Shown: positions 9,124-18,576, numbered from the stretch's first letter. The stretch: 64,000 nt of DNA from Acidisarcina polymorpha (GCF_003330725.1 NZ_CP030840.1:7048012-7112011); one strand, 5' to 3'. A program made the numbers and translations. The notes: generated from the letters alone by a model not told the origin.

Positions 9124-9531
9124 CCGCCAACTCACAGCCAGTTGCCACTTCAAATTGCGTACGGCAGTTTTGTGAAGGACCCGCTCAAACTCCTCAAGCT
9201 CTCTGATCACGTTCCGAGTATCGCACCCCAAATTATCGGGAGACTCTCTGAGGTACTCCATCAGCGCACAGATGGTCTCCAATCCGTCATCAGGGGAGAA
9301 CCATTGTGGTGGCGGCAGGGTCTTCGCCCACTCCGGATCGCCCGCGCCCTCATCCAGCAGTAAGGCCATCGAGTTATGGTCTGCAGAGAAGAACTCCAGC
9401 AGAGGCTTGACTCCCAATCGTTCCGCGAGCTTCTCCAGAGCATCTTCATTCCTTGCTAACACTCTGCCATTCACAAAGATGTCGAAGCCCGGATCCTCTC
9501 CCTCGACGACGATGTACATCGACGCGCTCAT
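9121..9531 (-). CDS. Hypothetical acidic cytoplasmic protein
   Basis: A 136-residue protein with no signal peptide or membrane segment and a strongly acidic composition. I do not recognise a family. Visible features are the N-terminal VEGEDPGFDIFVNGR, a predicted helix DALEKLAERLG, and WFSPDDGLETICALMEYL in the middle, which together suggest a small alpha/beta protein. Its TAA lies inside the last unit of the 19-bp tandem repeat. The next gene upstream on the same strand is 30 bases away, so the two may be cotranscribed. Confidence 0.65.
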   Translation of the reverse strand: MSASMYIVVEGEDPGFDIFVNGRVLARNEDALEKLAERLGVKPLLEFFSADHNSMALLLDEGAGDPEWAKTLPPPQWFSPDDGLETICALMEYLRESPDNLGCDTRNVIRELEEFERVLHKTAVRNLKWQLAVSWR

Positions 9532-9561
9532 GCCAGTATGATAACCGACTGCGAGTTGGTT

Positions 9562-10455
9562 TCAGCCTTCAGTTGAGGCCGGCATTATCTGAATTGTCAA
9601 TGGAGTGTCGCCCCCAGGTTTGTTCCTCCAAAGTACAGCAAGGCTCGCCGCCATCAACGCCATTCCAGCGACAGCTCTCCAGGTTGGCGTCTCGTGCAGA
9701 AGAATCAAACCCTCGGCTACGCCGACGAGCGTAACCACCCATTGTGATGAAGTCACTTGGTAGCTTTGCAAGTGACGAAGTAGCCAATAATAAAGAGGAA
9801 ATGCCAGCACACTTCCGAAAATCGCAGTCAGGAACTCGACCGCCAACGAATGTCCAGCCGGGAAATAGCTTGCGTGGTCTTCTACAAGCTGCGCCAAAGG
9901 AGCTAGGACGGCGGCAGCGAAGACGAACTGAATACCGCTCATCATCACCGGATGCACGCCGCTAAGTTCTCGCTTGACGATGACAACGGAACCAGCGATG
10001 AGGGTCGCGGCCGTAAGAACTGCGGCGATGCCAGGCAATTGAGCAGCGGCGAAAGAGAGTCCCTGAGAAACAAGAATAGCGGTTGCTCCTACGCCGCCAA
10101 TCAACGGAGTTAAGACCGTTCCGCTCGCTCGACCCTCGATCAGCGAGGCAATCAGCGGAGTCATCGAGAGAATAACCACCAGCAAACCCAGCGTGATATG
10201 TACCCCGGCCCAAACTGTGAGACCGGCCGGGAGCGCCATCATGGTGACACCCGTCAGTGCAGCGATGCCTACGTAACGGCGCCGGGGAAAGCGAATCCGC
10301 AATATCGCGCTGATGGCAGCGAGCATCAGTGCGGCAACGGAGCAGCGCCAAGCTAGAGCGTGAAGCGGAGAGATATCCACATCACGAAGGATCAGCCACT
10401 CGGATCCCCAAATCAAGCCGATCAACGTCAGTGTCGCCAATCGCCAGGCGCCCAT
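9562..10455 (-). CDS. EamA/DMT-family membrane transporter
   Basis: A 297-residue inner-membrane protein of the drug/metabolite transporter superfamily. It has about ten hydrophobic helices in two EamA repeats. The first repeat begins LTLIGLIWGSEWLILRD, and the second covers about 145-280, ending LLHETPTWRAVAGMALM. Such proteins export or exchange small metabolites; the substrate cannot be read from the sequence. GGAG lies nine bases before the ATG. An imperfect palindrome (CTAGA, GCAGCTGC, TCTAG; 10468-10486) sits immediately upstream of that ribosome site and could be an operator. Confidence 0.9.
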   Translation of the reverse strand: MGAWRLATLTLIGLIWGSEWLILRDVDISPLHALAWRCSVAALMLAAISAILRIRFPRRRYVGIAALTGVTMMALPAGLTVWAGVHITLGLLVVILSMTPLIASLIEGRASGTVLTPLIGGVGATAILVSQGLSFAAAQLPGIAAVLTAATLIAGSVVIVKRELSGVHPVMMSGIQFVFAAAVLAPLAQLVEDHASYFPAGHSLAVEFLTAIFGSVLAFPLYYWLLRHLQSYQVTSSQWVVTLVGVAEGLILLHETPTWRAVAGMALMAASLAVLWRNKPGGDTPLTIQIMPASTEG

Positions 10456-10630
10456 TCTATAAAGCTCCTAGAGCAGCTGCATCTAGTTCTGGATCGGAAT
10501 GTGTTAACAAGCAAAATTTGTTCTGGTGAAAACGCCAGGATCCGGTGAGTGCCGCGGTAGCGCTGAATTCATGGCTAGCACCGGAGGTGGAAAGCTCCGT
10601 CTCCCCAAGCTGCTTACTAGAACCATCTAC

Positions 10631-10666
10631 AAATAAGAATGGCTGCGTTGATCCGCAGCCATTCTT
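10631..10666 (-). terminator. Intrinsic terminator after pnp
   Basis: A perfect 13-bp stem (10635-10647 with 10654-10666, core AAGAATGGCTGCG) with a six-base loop lies about 25 bases past the pnp stop in the direction of pnp transcription. It is followed on the minus strand by ATTT. It ends the rpsO-pnp unit. Confidence 0.82.
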
Positions 10667-10688
10667 CGTGCCTATTGCTCATGTAGAT

Positions 10689-13151
10689 TTAGCGTGGTCC
10701 GCGACTTCCCGCCCCGGGTGCGCCGGGACCGCGGCCTCGTCCACTGCCACCGCTGCGGCGGCGACGGCGGCGCTGACCTGCAGGTCCAGCTCCCGAAGCC
10801 GAACCACCACCCGCGGCTGCTCCGACAGTTGCTACCGGTGCGCCTTCGGCGCGGTTGAAGTTCGGCTCATCGCCTTCTTCGAAATCATCTCCACCCTCAA
10901 CTTCGTCGAAGTCGTCGCCGCCTTCGATAGTGATGGTGCTGGCGTTCGAACTCGGCTGCCGTTCTACTGGTGCGTGGCCGCCCGGATTTGGCGTTCTCGT
11001 TGCCGGAGCAGCGCTGCCTTGCAGCTCGGCAGCGACACCAGGCTCAGGTAAGCCTAGCTTCTGGCGCTGCTCCTTCAACAATGCTTTACGGGAGAGCTTG
11101 ATCCGGTTGCCTTCGATGCCCAGCACCCGAACCAGGACCTGATCGCCTTCATTCAGCTCGTCCTTAACTTCCTTGACCCGATGTTCGGCGATCTCGCTAA
11201 TGTGCAGGAGTCCATCCGTGCCCGGAAATAGCTCGATAAATGCGCCGAATTCAGCGAGTCGAACCACCTTCCCGAGATAAGTCTTGCCTACCTCCGGAAC
11301 TGCGGTCAGGTTGCCGATGATCTCGAGCGCCCTGGCCAATCCATCGGCATCAGAAGAAGCTACGTTGACCCGGCCAGTGTCTTCGACATCGATCTTGACG
11401 CCGGTTGATTCGATGATTCCACGAATGACCTTGCCACCTGGCCCGATGAGGTCGCGAATCTTATCCACCGGAATCTGCAACGTGCGAATCTGCGGAGCAT
11501 GCTTCGATTTCTCCACTCGTGGCCCGCTGAGGTGAGCATCCATCGTGTCGAGCAGGAAGAGCCGCCCGCGCCGGGCCTGCTCCAGCGCCTCGCGCATGAT
11601 TTGCGAGGTGATGCCGCTGATCTTGATGTCCATCTGCAAAGCAGTGATCCCGGTGCGCGTGCCAGCGACCTTGAAGTCCATGTCACCGTAGTGATCTTCC
11701 GCTCCGGCGATGTCGGTGAGGATCGCGTAGTTCTCGTCTTCCTTGACCAGACCCATGGCCACGCCGGCGACGGAGGCCTTGATCGGGATGCCGGCATCCA
11801 TCAACGCCAGGCTTGCGCCGCACACCGAAGCCATTGATGAAGAGCCGTTCGACTCGAGGATGTCGGAGACGATGCGAATCGCATAGGGCGACTCCTCTTC
11901 GCTTGGCAGCACGCCGGCAATGGCGCGCTCCGCCAACGCTCCGTGCCCGATTTCGCGGCGGCCCACCCCGGTCATGCGCCCGGTTTCTCCGACTGAAAAC
12001 GGCGGGAAGTTATAGTGCAGCATGAAACGCTTCTTCTGCTCGCCCTGGAAACTCTCCAGCCGCTGCGAATCGTCGTTTGTGCCGAGCGTCGCGGTAACTA
12101 GAGCTTGAGTTTCGCCGCGCGTGAAGAGCGCCGAGCCGTGGGTGCGCGGGAGTACGCTGGTCTCGATCGTGATCTGACGAATCTCGTCGAAGGCGCGCCG
12201 GTCAGGACGGGTGCGCTCCTTGGTCACCTGCTCGCGGAAGATCTGCTCGCGAAGCGCTTCATAATACTTTGCCAGCTTTGCCTTGGCGCCGGCTTCGCCC
12301 TCAGGAAGTTCCTTGGCTAGGTCGTCCTTGATCTGCTTGATCAGCGCGTAGCTTTCGAACTTGCCATGCTTCTGGGTATCTAACGCGTCGCTTAAGCGGT
12401 CGCCGATCTTGGCTTTCAACGCCGCGAAATACTCATGATCGAACTCGATGGGCGCGACCGTACGCTTGGTTTTTCCCGCAAGGCCAACCAGTTCGTTGAT
12501 TGCAACAACGATCTTCTTGATCTCAACGTGGGCGAAATCAATAGCATCAGCGACCAACTCTTCGCTGACTTCTTTCGATCCGCTCTCGACCATCACGATG
12601 CCTTCGCTGGTGCCGACAATGGTGATGTTCAAGGTGCTGATCTCGCGCTCAGCGTACGAGGGATTGACGACGAACTCGCCATTCACATGACCAATGCGAA
12701 CAGCACCGACTGGGCCGTTAAAAGGGATATCCGAAAGCGCCAGAGCGGCGCTCGCCGCATTGATGCCGATGATGTCGGGATCGTTTTCCTTGTCGGCGGA
12801 AAAAACCAGCGCAATGACCTGCGTCTCGTTGCGGAAGCCCTCCGGAAACAGCGGGCGTATCGGGCGGTCGATCTGCCGGGAGGTGAGGATTTCTCGCTCG
12901 CTTGGTCGGCCCTCACGCTTGATGAATCCCCCGGGAATGCGGCCACCGGCATAAGCATATTCACGGTAGTCGACGGTGAGAGGAAAGAAGTCAATACCTT
13001 CCTTGGGATCGGGCGAAGCGACCGCAGTCGCTAGGACCACGCTGTCACCCTGAGTCACCAATGCAGCGCCAGAGGCCTGCTTGGCCATCCGGCCCGTTTC
13101 AAAATGCAACTGCTTGCCACCGGCAAGCTCGACGGTCACGTCGTGTTTCAT
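10689..13151 (-). CDS. pnp: Polyribonucleotide nucleotidyltransferase (PNPase)
   Basis: PNPase degrades RNA 3' to 5' phosphorolytically as a ring trimer and is part of the RNA degradosome. This 820-residue protein has the standard order: a first RNase PH domain (about 10-145), a helical linker, a second RNase PH domain (about 320-460, with GRREIGHGALAERA), a KH domain (IRDLIGPGGKVIRGI near 565) and an S1 domain (about 625-695). A tail of about 120 residues is unusual: an acidic stretch with repeated GGDDF, then an Arg/Gly-rich end (RRRRRR, SGRGRG). It is downstream of rpsO with a 172-base gap, the classical rpsO-pnp order. A strong terminator follows. Confidence 0.97.
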   Translation of the reverse strand: MKHDVTVELAGGKQLHFETGRMAKQASGAALVTQGDSVVLATAVASPDPKEGIDFFPLTVDYREYAYAGGRIPGGFIKREGRPSEREILTSRQIDRPIRPLFPEGFRNETQVIALVFSADKENDPDIIGINAASAALALSDIPFNGPVGAVRIGHVNGEFVVNPSYAEREISTLNITIVGTSEGIVMVESGSKEVSEELVADAIDFAHVEIKKIVVAINELVGLAGKTKRTVAPIEFDHEYFAALKAKIGDRLSDALDTQKHGKFESYALIKQIKDDLAKELPEGEAGAKAKLAKYYEALREQIFREQVTKERTRPDRRAFDEIRQITIETSVLPRTHGSALFTRGETQALVTATLGTNDDSQRLESFQGEQKKRFMLHYNFPPFSVGETGRMTGVGRREIGHGALAERAIAGVLPSEEESPYAIRIVSDILESNGSSSMASVCGASLALMDAGIPIKASVAGVAMGLVKEDENYAILTDIAGAEDHYGDMDFKVAGTRTGITALQMDIKISGITSQIMREALEQARRGRLFLLDTMDAHLSGPRVEKSKHAPQIRTLQIPVDKIRDLIGPGGKVIRGIIESTGVKIDVEDTGRVNVASSDADGLARALEIIGNLTAVPEVGKTYLGKVVRLAEFGAFIELFPGTDGLLHISEIAEHRVKEVKDELNEGDQVLVRVLGIEGNRIKLSRKALLKEQRQKLGLPEPGVAAELQGSAAPATRTPNPGGHAPVERQPSSNASTITIEGGDDFDEVEGGDDFEEGDEPNFNRAEGAPVATVGAAAGGGSASGAGPAGQRRRRRRSGGSGRGRGPGAPGAGSRGPR

Positions 13152-13323
13152 GGAACCCTCATTTCTCGATCTGTCATGGGACGGGTAGGTCAGCGGAGAA
13201 CGCGCGAACGCGAAGAGGCAGCATAGCCATCGGGCCTGCCGCCTTCGGAGGTCTGTCGGCCACTCTTATGGCCGGCTTCAGATATCTACACTCTCGCTGT
13301 ATTGTTGGGGACAAGTGTCTCGC

Positions 13324-13590
13324 TTACTTGCGAATGCCCAGCTTGCCGATCACCTCGCGGTAGCGATCGGTATCGGTGGTCTTCAGGTAGTCCAGCAGGC
13401 GACGACGCTTGCTTACCAGCATCAAGAGGCCACGGCGGGAAGCATGGTCTTTCTTGTGCGTTTTGAAGTGTTCGGTCAATTCGCCAATGCGTTCGCTAAG
13501 GATCGCTATCTGCACTTGAGGACTACCGGTATCGGAGTCATGAGTGCGGAAGCGGGTGATGATGTCGGTTTTTTTCTCTGCAGCCAGCAC
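13324..13590 (-). CDS. rpsO: 30S ribosomal protein S15
   Basis: Primary 16S rRNA-binding protein uS15 (88 aa), which organises the central domain of the small subunit. The family signature covers most of the length: [20 protein letters not shown] and the C-terminal [17 protein letters not shown]. The start is GTG; an AGAGG lies about 12 bases upstream, rather far for a ribosome site. It precedes pnp as in most bacteria. In some species S15 represses its own leader; the upstream 250 bases have not been shown to hold such an element here. Confidence 0.96.
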   Translation of the reverse strand: MLAAEKKTDIITRFRTHDSDTGSPQVQIAILSERIGELTEHFKTHKKDHASRRGLLMLVSKRRRLLDYLKTTDTDRYREVIGKLGIRK

Positions 13591-13844
13591 GGTGGTGCGT
13601 TACCTCTCTACGTTTTCTCTCGAGTCCACTCTAAGTGTCTGCTTAAGAGTAACATGGGCCAGGTTTTCGCGGCAACGACGGCAACCGCCCGACCGACCCC
13701 GCTGCGATTGTGCCTGAACAGGTCTAAATCAGCCAAACTGTCTCGTAATGTGCAGATTCTGATCGCGCCATTGCCATTCTTCCGGCCTTGGACTGGTTAA
13801 ACTTTGATCCGAAATCTGGCATAATTTGTTTGTTGAGAGATGCC

Positions 13845-14048
13845 ATGAATTCCGATCCGTTGAACCAATACCGTGACCAGCAACTCGAGCGTTGGGGCGC
13901 CACCCTCGAGGCCATTTGTGTGCGTGTCTCCGAATTGAAGGCGCCTGACCCGAACACCGGCGAACTCCGCGAGCCCACGCCCGAAGAAAAAACCATGATG
14001 ATCCATCGCGCCTGGGTCGAATCCTTTCCACTCACGCCGGGCCGCTAA
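13845..14048 (+). CDS. Small hypothetical protein
   Basis: A 67-residue charged, soluble protein starting MNSDPLNQYRDQQLERWG, with no recognisable domain. It has a helical N-terminal half and a Pro-rich middle (KAPDPNTGELREPTPEEK). The ATG at 13845 is preferred because GAGAG lies five bases upstream; the frame extends to 13788 without a good ribosome site. It is divergent from rpsO. Antisense frames overlap it but lack ribosome sites and plausible composition. Confidence 0.6.
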   Translation: MNSDPLNQYRDQQLERWGATLEAICVRVSELKAPDPNTGELREPTPEEKTMMIHRAWVESFPLTPGR

Positions 14049-14158
14049 GAACAGAAGCACGGCTACGACAACGCGAACCACTCAAGCCGGCAAGCCTTCC
14101 CGTAGGAAGAGGCCTGCCGCGCCCATTTGCTGGTCATCACGCCCCACTGTACTTCTGC

Positions 14159-15520
14159 TTAATGATCCCTATGCGCGAGCGGCCGCAGGCGCAGGAAAAC
14201 TGCAACTCCTACCGGATCGGAACCGTAGGCAGAACGTAGCGTTCCCGGCACTCCATAGGTCGTCACCTGCGCCCCGAGCGCGGTAGAGACATGAGGAAGC
14301 CAGCCAACTTCGCGATCGTAGCCGAAGGTATAGGCCTGAACTCGACCGACCGGTGTTTCTGTGAAGTTGACAGGCAAAGGATTCTCTCCCAGCAGCAATT
14401 CGTTCGAGCGATCGGTATTTTCGATCCGTGTCCAGATGGAGTTCTGGCGATGGAAGCGATAGGTAGACTCCAGCAAATAGCTGTTGAAGATCGCGTGGTC
14501 CTCGAGCGACCGGGTCCGCCCCCAAAGCACCGTGCTTGCCCAGTTGCCGCCGTGCAGCGCCCGGTTATACATGATCGAGGCCGTCATCCGCTGTTGGTTC
14601 TCTCGCGGATAAAGCGCTTCCAGGCTATGCAGTTGGCCAAACGAATACTGACCGCTCCAGTTTTTTCCGGGCTGCAGGGTCAGCCGGGTCGACCAGGAGT
14701 CGATAGTTCCCTGCTGAATCTGCCAGCGGTGCTCATTCGGCTCGCGTCCATGAAAGCCGCTCGCCTCCAAACGAGCGATTCCGCTCGCGAGTCCAACCGT
14801 AACGACATCATCAGAAATATGCGTCGAGTCTTCCTGGTGATGTCCGAGCGCTGCTAAAGGATCTTCACTTGCCGACTCCCGATGTGGATAGGCGGTCGGC
14901 CCAATCGCAGGATCGCCTACCGGGGCGATATAGAGAGAGAGCAGCGTCTTCTCGGCAAGATGCCAATCGTAGAGCAAGGCCAGCTCCATAAAAAAATCGT
15001 GAGGATGCTGGCCATCGACAATCGGCTTGCCGTAGGCGGTCTCCCCCTGCTGAAAGAGCAGTGGATATTGCCTACCGGTGATCGTCGCTGGCTCGAGACT
15101 CAACATCGCGCGTAGCGTCAGTTGTCCCCGCCCTAGCTGCCTCTGGGCCATCGGCATTATCCAGTTTGTAGACAAAAACTTGTCGCCTCCACGCGCGCTG
15201 GTCTGCTGCTCTTCCAACAGGAACGCATTCCCGTGAAACATGAGCATCCAGCCTCCGGTCATCTTCATGAGCATGGGAGTTGGCGTAGAGCCGGGTTGAG
15301 TGCTGGTGCCCGACGTGTCATGTTGGAGGATCGTGCTCAGGAAACCTTCGCCCGCCATGGGCGAGTCCATCTTCATTCCTGGGTCCATCTTCATCCCACT
15401 ATCCACGGGCATGTTCATCGGCCCGGCCATGGAATGGTCTGGCGCCTGCTGGGCCGGTACATAGGAAGAAAGCCACATGCCTAAAATCGACAGATAGCCG
15501 AACTTGTGTGCAAAACGCAT
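14159..15520 (-). CDS. Met-rich outer-membrane beta-barrel protein, probably copper linked
   Basis: A 453-residue exported protein. The ATG at 15520 is chosen because GGAG lies six bases upstream; an earlier in-frame start exists at 15559. A signal peptide (ending near YVPAQQ) is followed by a Met/His/Asp segment (HSMAGPMNMP, then repeated GMKMD), a composition seen in periplasmic copper-binding segments such as those of CopB/PcoB. The rest has alternating aromatic beta strands consistent with an outer-membrane barrel, with the notable motif DGQHPHDFFMEL near residue 185. It follows a Cys/Met-rich exported protein by about 90 bases. A copper or silver role is inferred from composition, not demonstrated. 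Confidence 0.75.
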   Translation of the reverse strand: MRFAHKFGYLSILGMWLSSYVPAQQAPDHSMAGPMNMPVDSGMKMDPGMKMDSPMAGEGFLSTILQHDTSGTSTQPGSTPTPMLMKMTGGWMLMFHGNAFLLEEQQTSARGGDKFLSTNWIMPMAQRQLGRGQLTLRAMLSLEPATITGRQYPLLFQQGETAYGKPIVDGQHPHDFFMELALLYDWHLAEKTLLSLYIAPVGDPAIGPTAYPHRESASEDPLAALGHHQEDSTHISDDVVTVGLASGIARLEASGFHGREPNEHRWQIQQGTIDSWSTRLTLQPGKNWSGQYSFGQLHSLEALYPRENQQRMTASIMYNRALHGGNWASTVLWGRTRSLEDHAIFNSYLLESTYRFHRQNSIWTRIENTDRSNELLLGENPLPVNFTETPVGRVQAYTFGYDREVGWLPHVSTALGAQVTTYGVPGTLRSAYGSDPVGVAVFLRLRPLAHRDH

Positions 15521-15612
15521 TTCATTCTCCATCCGCAAAAAAACCAGTCGGAAGGCCACCGGAGGCGAAGCGAAGCGCGTGCCAGTGACTCATCGGTGAG
15601 CGGAGAGATAGA

Positions 15613-16077
15613 TCAGATTCGTAATGAAATTGAGAGCGGATCGAACGACACAAGCCTCGGAGGCGTTCGTGGGGCATGGAAGGGCGGCCCGTCGGCGAGA
15701 ACCAGGCCATAGGCTCGAGTCACGGCATGATGGGCAGGCAAAAGCACTCGACGATAGGTCTTGTCGCTGCGCTCAATCGCGTCGGGCGCAACTGCAGAGA
15801 TCGAAGAGGATCCGCAAGTCGCCACGGCGAAACTGCAATCCTCTATCCCCTTCCGATCGGAAAAAGAACTCATCGCCGTAGGGGAACTGGATGCCATCGC
15901 TTGCACCGTCCCGGCATTCTCGCAGCATGCGGATGACGCCATCGGAGTCATCTCGCAACAGCGCACGCTGAGCAAGGCTACACCCGGCAGGACCACCGCC
16001 AGCAGCAGGAACCAGGCGGTCCCCTTCAGCAACGAGCGGCCGCCTAATATCACTCGGAATGGATCTCCACCGGACAT
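15613..16077 (-). CDS. Small exported Cys/Met-rich protein
   Basis: A 154-residue protein with an N-terminal hydrophobic segment (about 16-37, TAWFLLLAVVLPGVALLSV) that is either a signal peptide or a membrane anchor. It is followed by CCEMTPMASSACCENA, a tight cluster of Cys and Met residues, then by a His pair (LLPAHHAVT) and a Pro-rich C-terminus. It starts two bases after the stop of the upstream DHA2 transporter, so translation is probably coupled. I do not recognise the family; proteins of this shape are common next to copper-resistance genes. Overlapping plus-strand frames have no better support. Confidence 0.6.
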   Translation of the reverse strand: MSGGDPFRVILGGRSLLKGTAWFLLLAVVLPGVALLSVRCCEMTPMASSACCENAGTVQAMASSSPTAMSSFSDRKGIEDCSFAVATCGSSSISAVAPDAIERSDKTYRRVLLPAHHAVTRAYGLVLADGPPFHAPRTPPRLVSFDPLSISLRI

Positions 16078-16079
16078 CC

Positions 16080-17681
16080 CTATTCCATCCTAATCTCGCC
16101 CTTTTGCTCGCGGGGATTGTTTTTATCCAGCAGGAAAGTCAGCGGGATCATCAGAAGCGCGGCCGCAAAGAGAATCCAGAAGACATCGACATAGGCCAGG
16201 GCCGTGGCTTGCGTATTCAGCTGGTTATAAATCCGGCCCTGCGCCAGCGTTTCGGCATTCGCCTTCCCTGCCGAGGTGGTGAAGAAATCCTTAAGCGCGC
16301 TAATCCGATTGTGGAAGTAAGGATCGGTTGGGGTCAGGTACTTCCGCATCTGGTTCTGATGCCACAGGCCGCTCTCCGTTACGATCGCGTTGGTAATCGA
16401 AATAAGGATGCTGCCGCCGATGTTCCGCGCAAAATTGATGAGCCCCGACACCTGGTTGTTCTTCTCTGAAGGCAAGCCGAAATAGGCGGCCGTGGTGACC
16501 GCAATAAACACCAACGGAATCGCGATCACCTGAAGCACGCGCAGGATCGATGCGGTATAAAAACTGATCCCAAGGTTCAGGTGCGTCGCCGAAAAGTAAT
16601 ACCCCACCGCGAACAAGGCGAACCCGGTAATGATAATGTTGCGCGCCGGAAAGCGCCCGACCAGCTGGCCTGCGATCGCCACCATGAACAGAAGCGCGAA
16701 ACCACCAGCAGTCAAAGAGAAGCCGGCATTGGTTGCGGTGTACCCAATCGTCTGCTGCAGGAATTGGGGCTGAAGTACGGTCGTAGCATTCAGGAATCCG
16801 CCCGTCAGCAGCATCAGAAAGCAACAGACGGCGAAGTTCTTGAACTTGAAAAGCCGGACGTCGATGAGTGGATCTTTCTTGTACCACTCCCAGATCATCA
16901 GGGCGACGAAGGAGATTGCAAAAGCAATCCCGAACCCGCGAATGAAGTTCGATCCAAACCAGTCCTTTTCTTCGCCCTTATCGAGGCCAATCTGCAACGA
17001 GCCCATCGCGATGACCAGCAGCGAAAGCCCGACATAATCCAATTTGAAGAGGTTCTTGCGGTCGGACTTCGCGAAAGGAGGATCCTCGACCAGGCGGCTG
17101 GTGAGGACAAATGCCAGGATGCCAACCGGGATGTTGATGTAGAAAATCCAATGCCAGCTGTAGTTGTCTGTGATCCATCCGCCCAGCGCCGGGCCAATCG
17201 ACGGAGCCAGCACCGCTACCAGTCCATAGAGAGCGAATGCCAGGCCTCGTTTCGAGGGCTCAAAGGAATCGGCCATGATTGCCTGCGCCATCGGCTGCAG
17301 ACCGCCGCCGCCCGCCCCCTGAAAAACGCGAAAAAGCAAAAGCAGGCCAAGGCTGGAGGCTATCCCGCAAAGAAAGGAACTTACGGTGAAGATCACGATG
17401 CAGGACATAAAAAAGTTTTTACGTCCAATGACACTAGCCGCCCAGCCGCCCATCGGCAGGACGATTGCGTTCGAGACCAGGTAGGCGGTCAGCACCCATG
17501 TGCTCTCATCCCCGCTGGCGCCGAGATTGCCGGCAATGTGAGGAAGCGCCACGTTGGCGATCGAGGTGTCGAGCACCTCCATGAAGGCCGCAAGTGCGAC
17601 CGTGGCCGCGATGATCCACGGATTGGTCTTCGGCCGCCATTGCGCCTTGAGCTCTGGATTCACTGCCGCGGCCGCTGCCAT
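16080..17681 (-). CDS. DHA2-family MFS efflux pump (EmrB/QacA type)
   Basis: A 533-residue inner-membrane drug:proton antiporter of the 14-helix DHA2 group. The family mark LDTSIANVALPHIAGNLGAS is at the end of the first helix (about 38-57). A long extracytoplasmic loop lies before the last helix (about 440-500), as in EmrB homologues. EmrB normally works with an EmrA adaptor; none is adjacent. Instead the next two genes in the unit encode a Cys/Met-rich exported protein and a Met-rich barrel, which suggests export of a metal or toxic organic compound. The ATG has GAGGAG 13 bases upstream, a rather long spacing. Confidence 0.92.
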   Translation of the reverse strand: MAAAAAVNPELKAQWRPKTNPWIIAATVALAAFMEVLDTSIANVALPHIAGNLGASGDESTWVLTAYLVSNAIVLPMGGWAASVIGRKNFFMSCIVIFTVSSFLCGIASSLGLLLLFRVFQGAGGGGLQPMAQAIMADSFEPSKRGLAFALYGLVAVLAPSIGPALGGWITDNYSWHWIFYINIPVGILAFVLTSRLVEDPPFAKSDRKNLFKLDYVGLSLLVIAMGSLQIGLDKGEEKDWFGSNFIRGFGIAFAISFVALMIWEWYKKDPLIDVRLFKFKNFAVCCFLMLLTGGFLNATTVLQPQFLQQTIGYTATNAGFSLTAGGFALLFMVAIAGQLVGRFPARNIIITGFALFAVGYYFSATHLNLGISFYTASILRVLQVIAIPLVFIAVTTAAYFGLPSEKNNQVSGLINFARNIGGSILISITNAIVTESGLWHQNQMRKYLTPTDPYFHNRISALKDFFTTSAGKANAETLAQGRIYNQLNTQATALAYVDVFWILFAAALLMIPLTFLLDKNNPREQKGEIRME

Positions 17682-17850
17682 GCGTGGAGTCGTTCTCCTC
17701 TACCCGTCTGAAGTCGGTTGGTCGCACTGCGCCCCAACAGGTAAGTCCAGTGGGTCCTGCTTATTAGGTTCTTATGGTAGATGCCGATCAGCGAGCGCTC
17801 GACTCGATTCAGCGCAAATTCCTCATCTCCTGCTCAACGCCCACTTCTTA

Positions 17851-17882
17851 CAAGAAGAAGCGGAGGCGCTTGTACCTCCGCT
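17851..17882 (-). terminator. Possible terminator after the dienelactone hydrolase gene
   Basis: An 8-bp stem AGCGGAGG/CCTCCGCT (17859-17866 with 17875-17882) with an eight-base loop is followed on the minus strand by TCTTCTTG. It lies 20 bases past the stop at 17902. The U tract is interrupted, so it is a moderate candidate. Confidence 0.5.
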
Positions 17883-17901
17883 CATCAGCCAGCATTCCCG
17901 T

Positions 17902-18576
17902 TTAGGTGAGATTCTTCTTGAGAAAGGCCAGGGAACGTTCCCGGGCAAGCTTGGCTGCCTGTGGATTGTACGTCGCGCCTACATCACGATTGAAGGCGTG
18001 GTCCGCATCGTCGTACCAGAAGACCTCGACCTCGGGGTGAAGGCTCTTGACCTTTTCGCCCTGCTCTGCGGGGATATGCGAATCCTTCCGTCCGAAGTGC
18101 AGCATCACCGGAGCCTTGGGCGTCTCCTCGGCGAAGTTGCCGATGCCCCCCGCATAGTAGCCGACCGACGCATCCGGGTTCAGCCGGGTCGCGCTCAACC
18201 AGGACAATAATCCGCCCAGGCAATAGCCGATCGTTCCCGCCTTCTTTCCGGTTTGCGCCCGCACAAAGTCAAGCGCCGCCTGGATGTCTTCAAGCGCCTT
18301 CGGGATTTCAGTCTTCTTCATGAGATCGTAGGCCTTCTTCGTATCATCGCCCTCATAACTCAACTGCACATTCTTCTCGGCCCGATCAAAGATAGCCGGC
18401 GCGACGACCAGGAATCCATCCTTCGCATAGCCGTCGGCCACCGATTGGATATGCTTATTCACACCAAAAATCTCCTGAATCACTACCAACCCGCCGATCG
18501 CTTCGCCGGCCGGACGTGCAACATAGGCACCCAGTTCAAATCCGTCATTTGAACTTAACTTCGTTGTCTCACTCAT
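17902..18576 (-). CDS. Dienelactone hydrolase family protein
   Basis: A 224-residue alpha/beta hydrolase of the dienelactone hydrolase family. The Cys nucleophile is C119 in TIGYCLGG; the remaining catalytic pair is probably an Asp near 170 and the His of DDADHAFNRD near 201. The family substrate is dienelactone in chloroaromatic breakdown, but many genomic members act on other esters. There is no signal peptide, so it is cytoplasmic. GAGGAG lies close before the ATG. It stands alone, separated from the DHA2 unit by a putative terminator, so no pathway can be inferred. Confidence 0.92.
   Translation of the reverse strand: MSETTKLSSNDGFELGAYVARPAGEAIGGLVVIQEIFGVNKHIQSVADGYAKDGFLVVAPAIFDRAEKNVQLSYEGDDTKKAYDLMKKTEIPKALEDIQAALDFVRAQTGKKAGTIGYCLGGLLSWLSATRLNPDASVGYYAGGIGNFAEETPKAPVMLHFGRKDSHIPAEQGEKVKSLHPEVEVFWYDDADHAFNRDVGATYNPQAAKLARERSLAFLKKNLT

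Noticed and set aside
15624..16093. Plus-strand frames opposite the Cys/Met-rich gene.
   Set aside because: They are Arg/Ser-rich shadows; the minus-strand frame has a hydrophobic signal segment and is coupled to the DHA2 gene.
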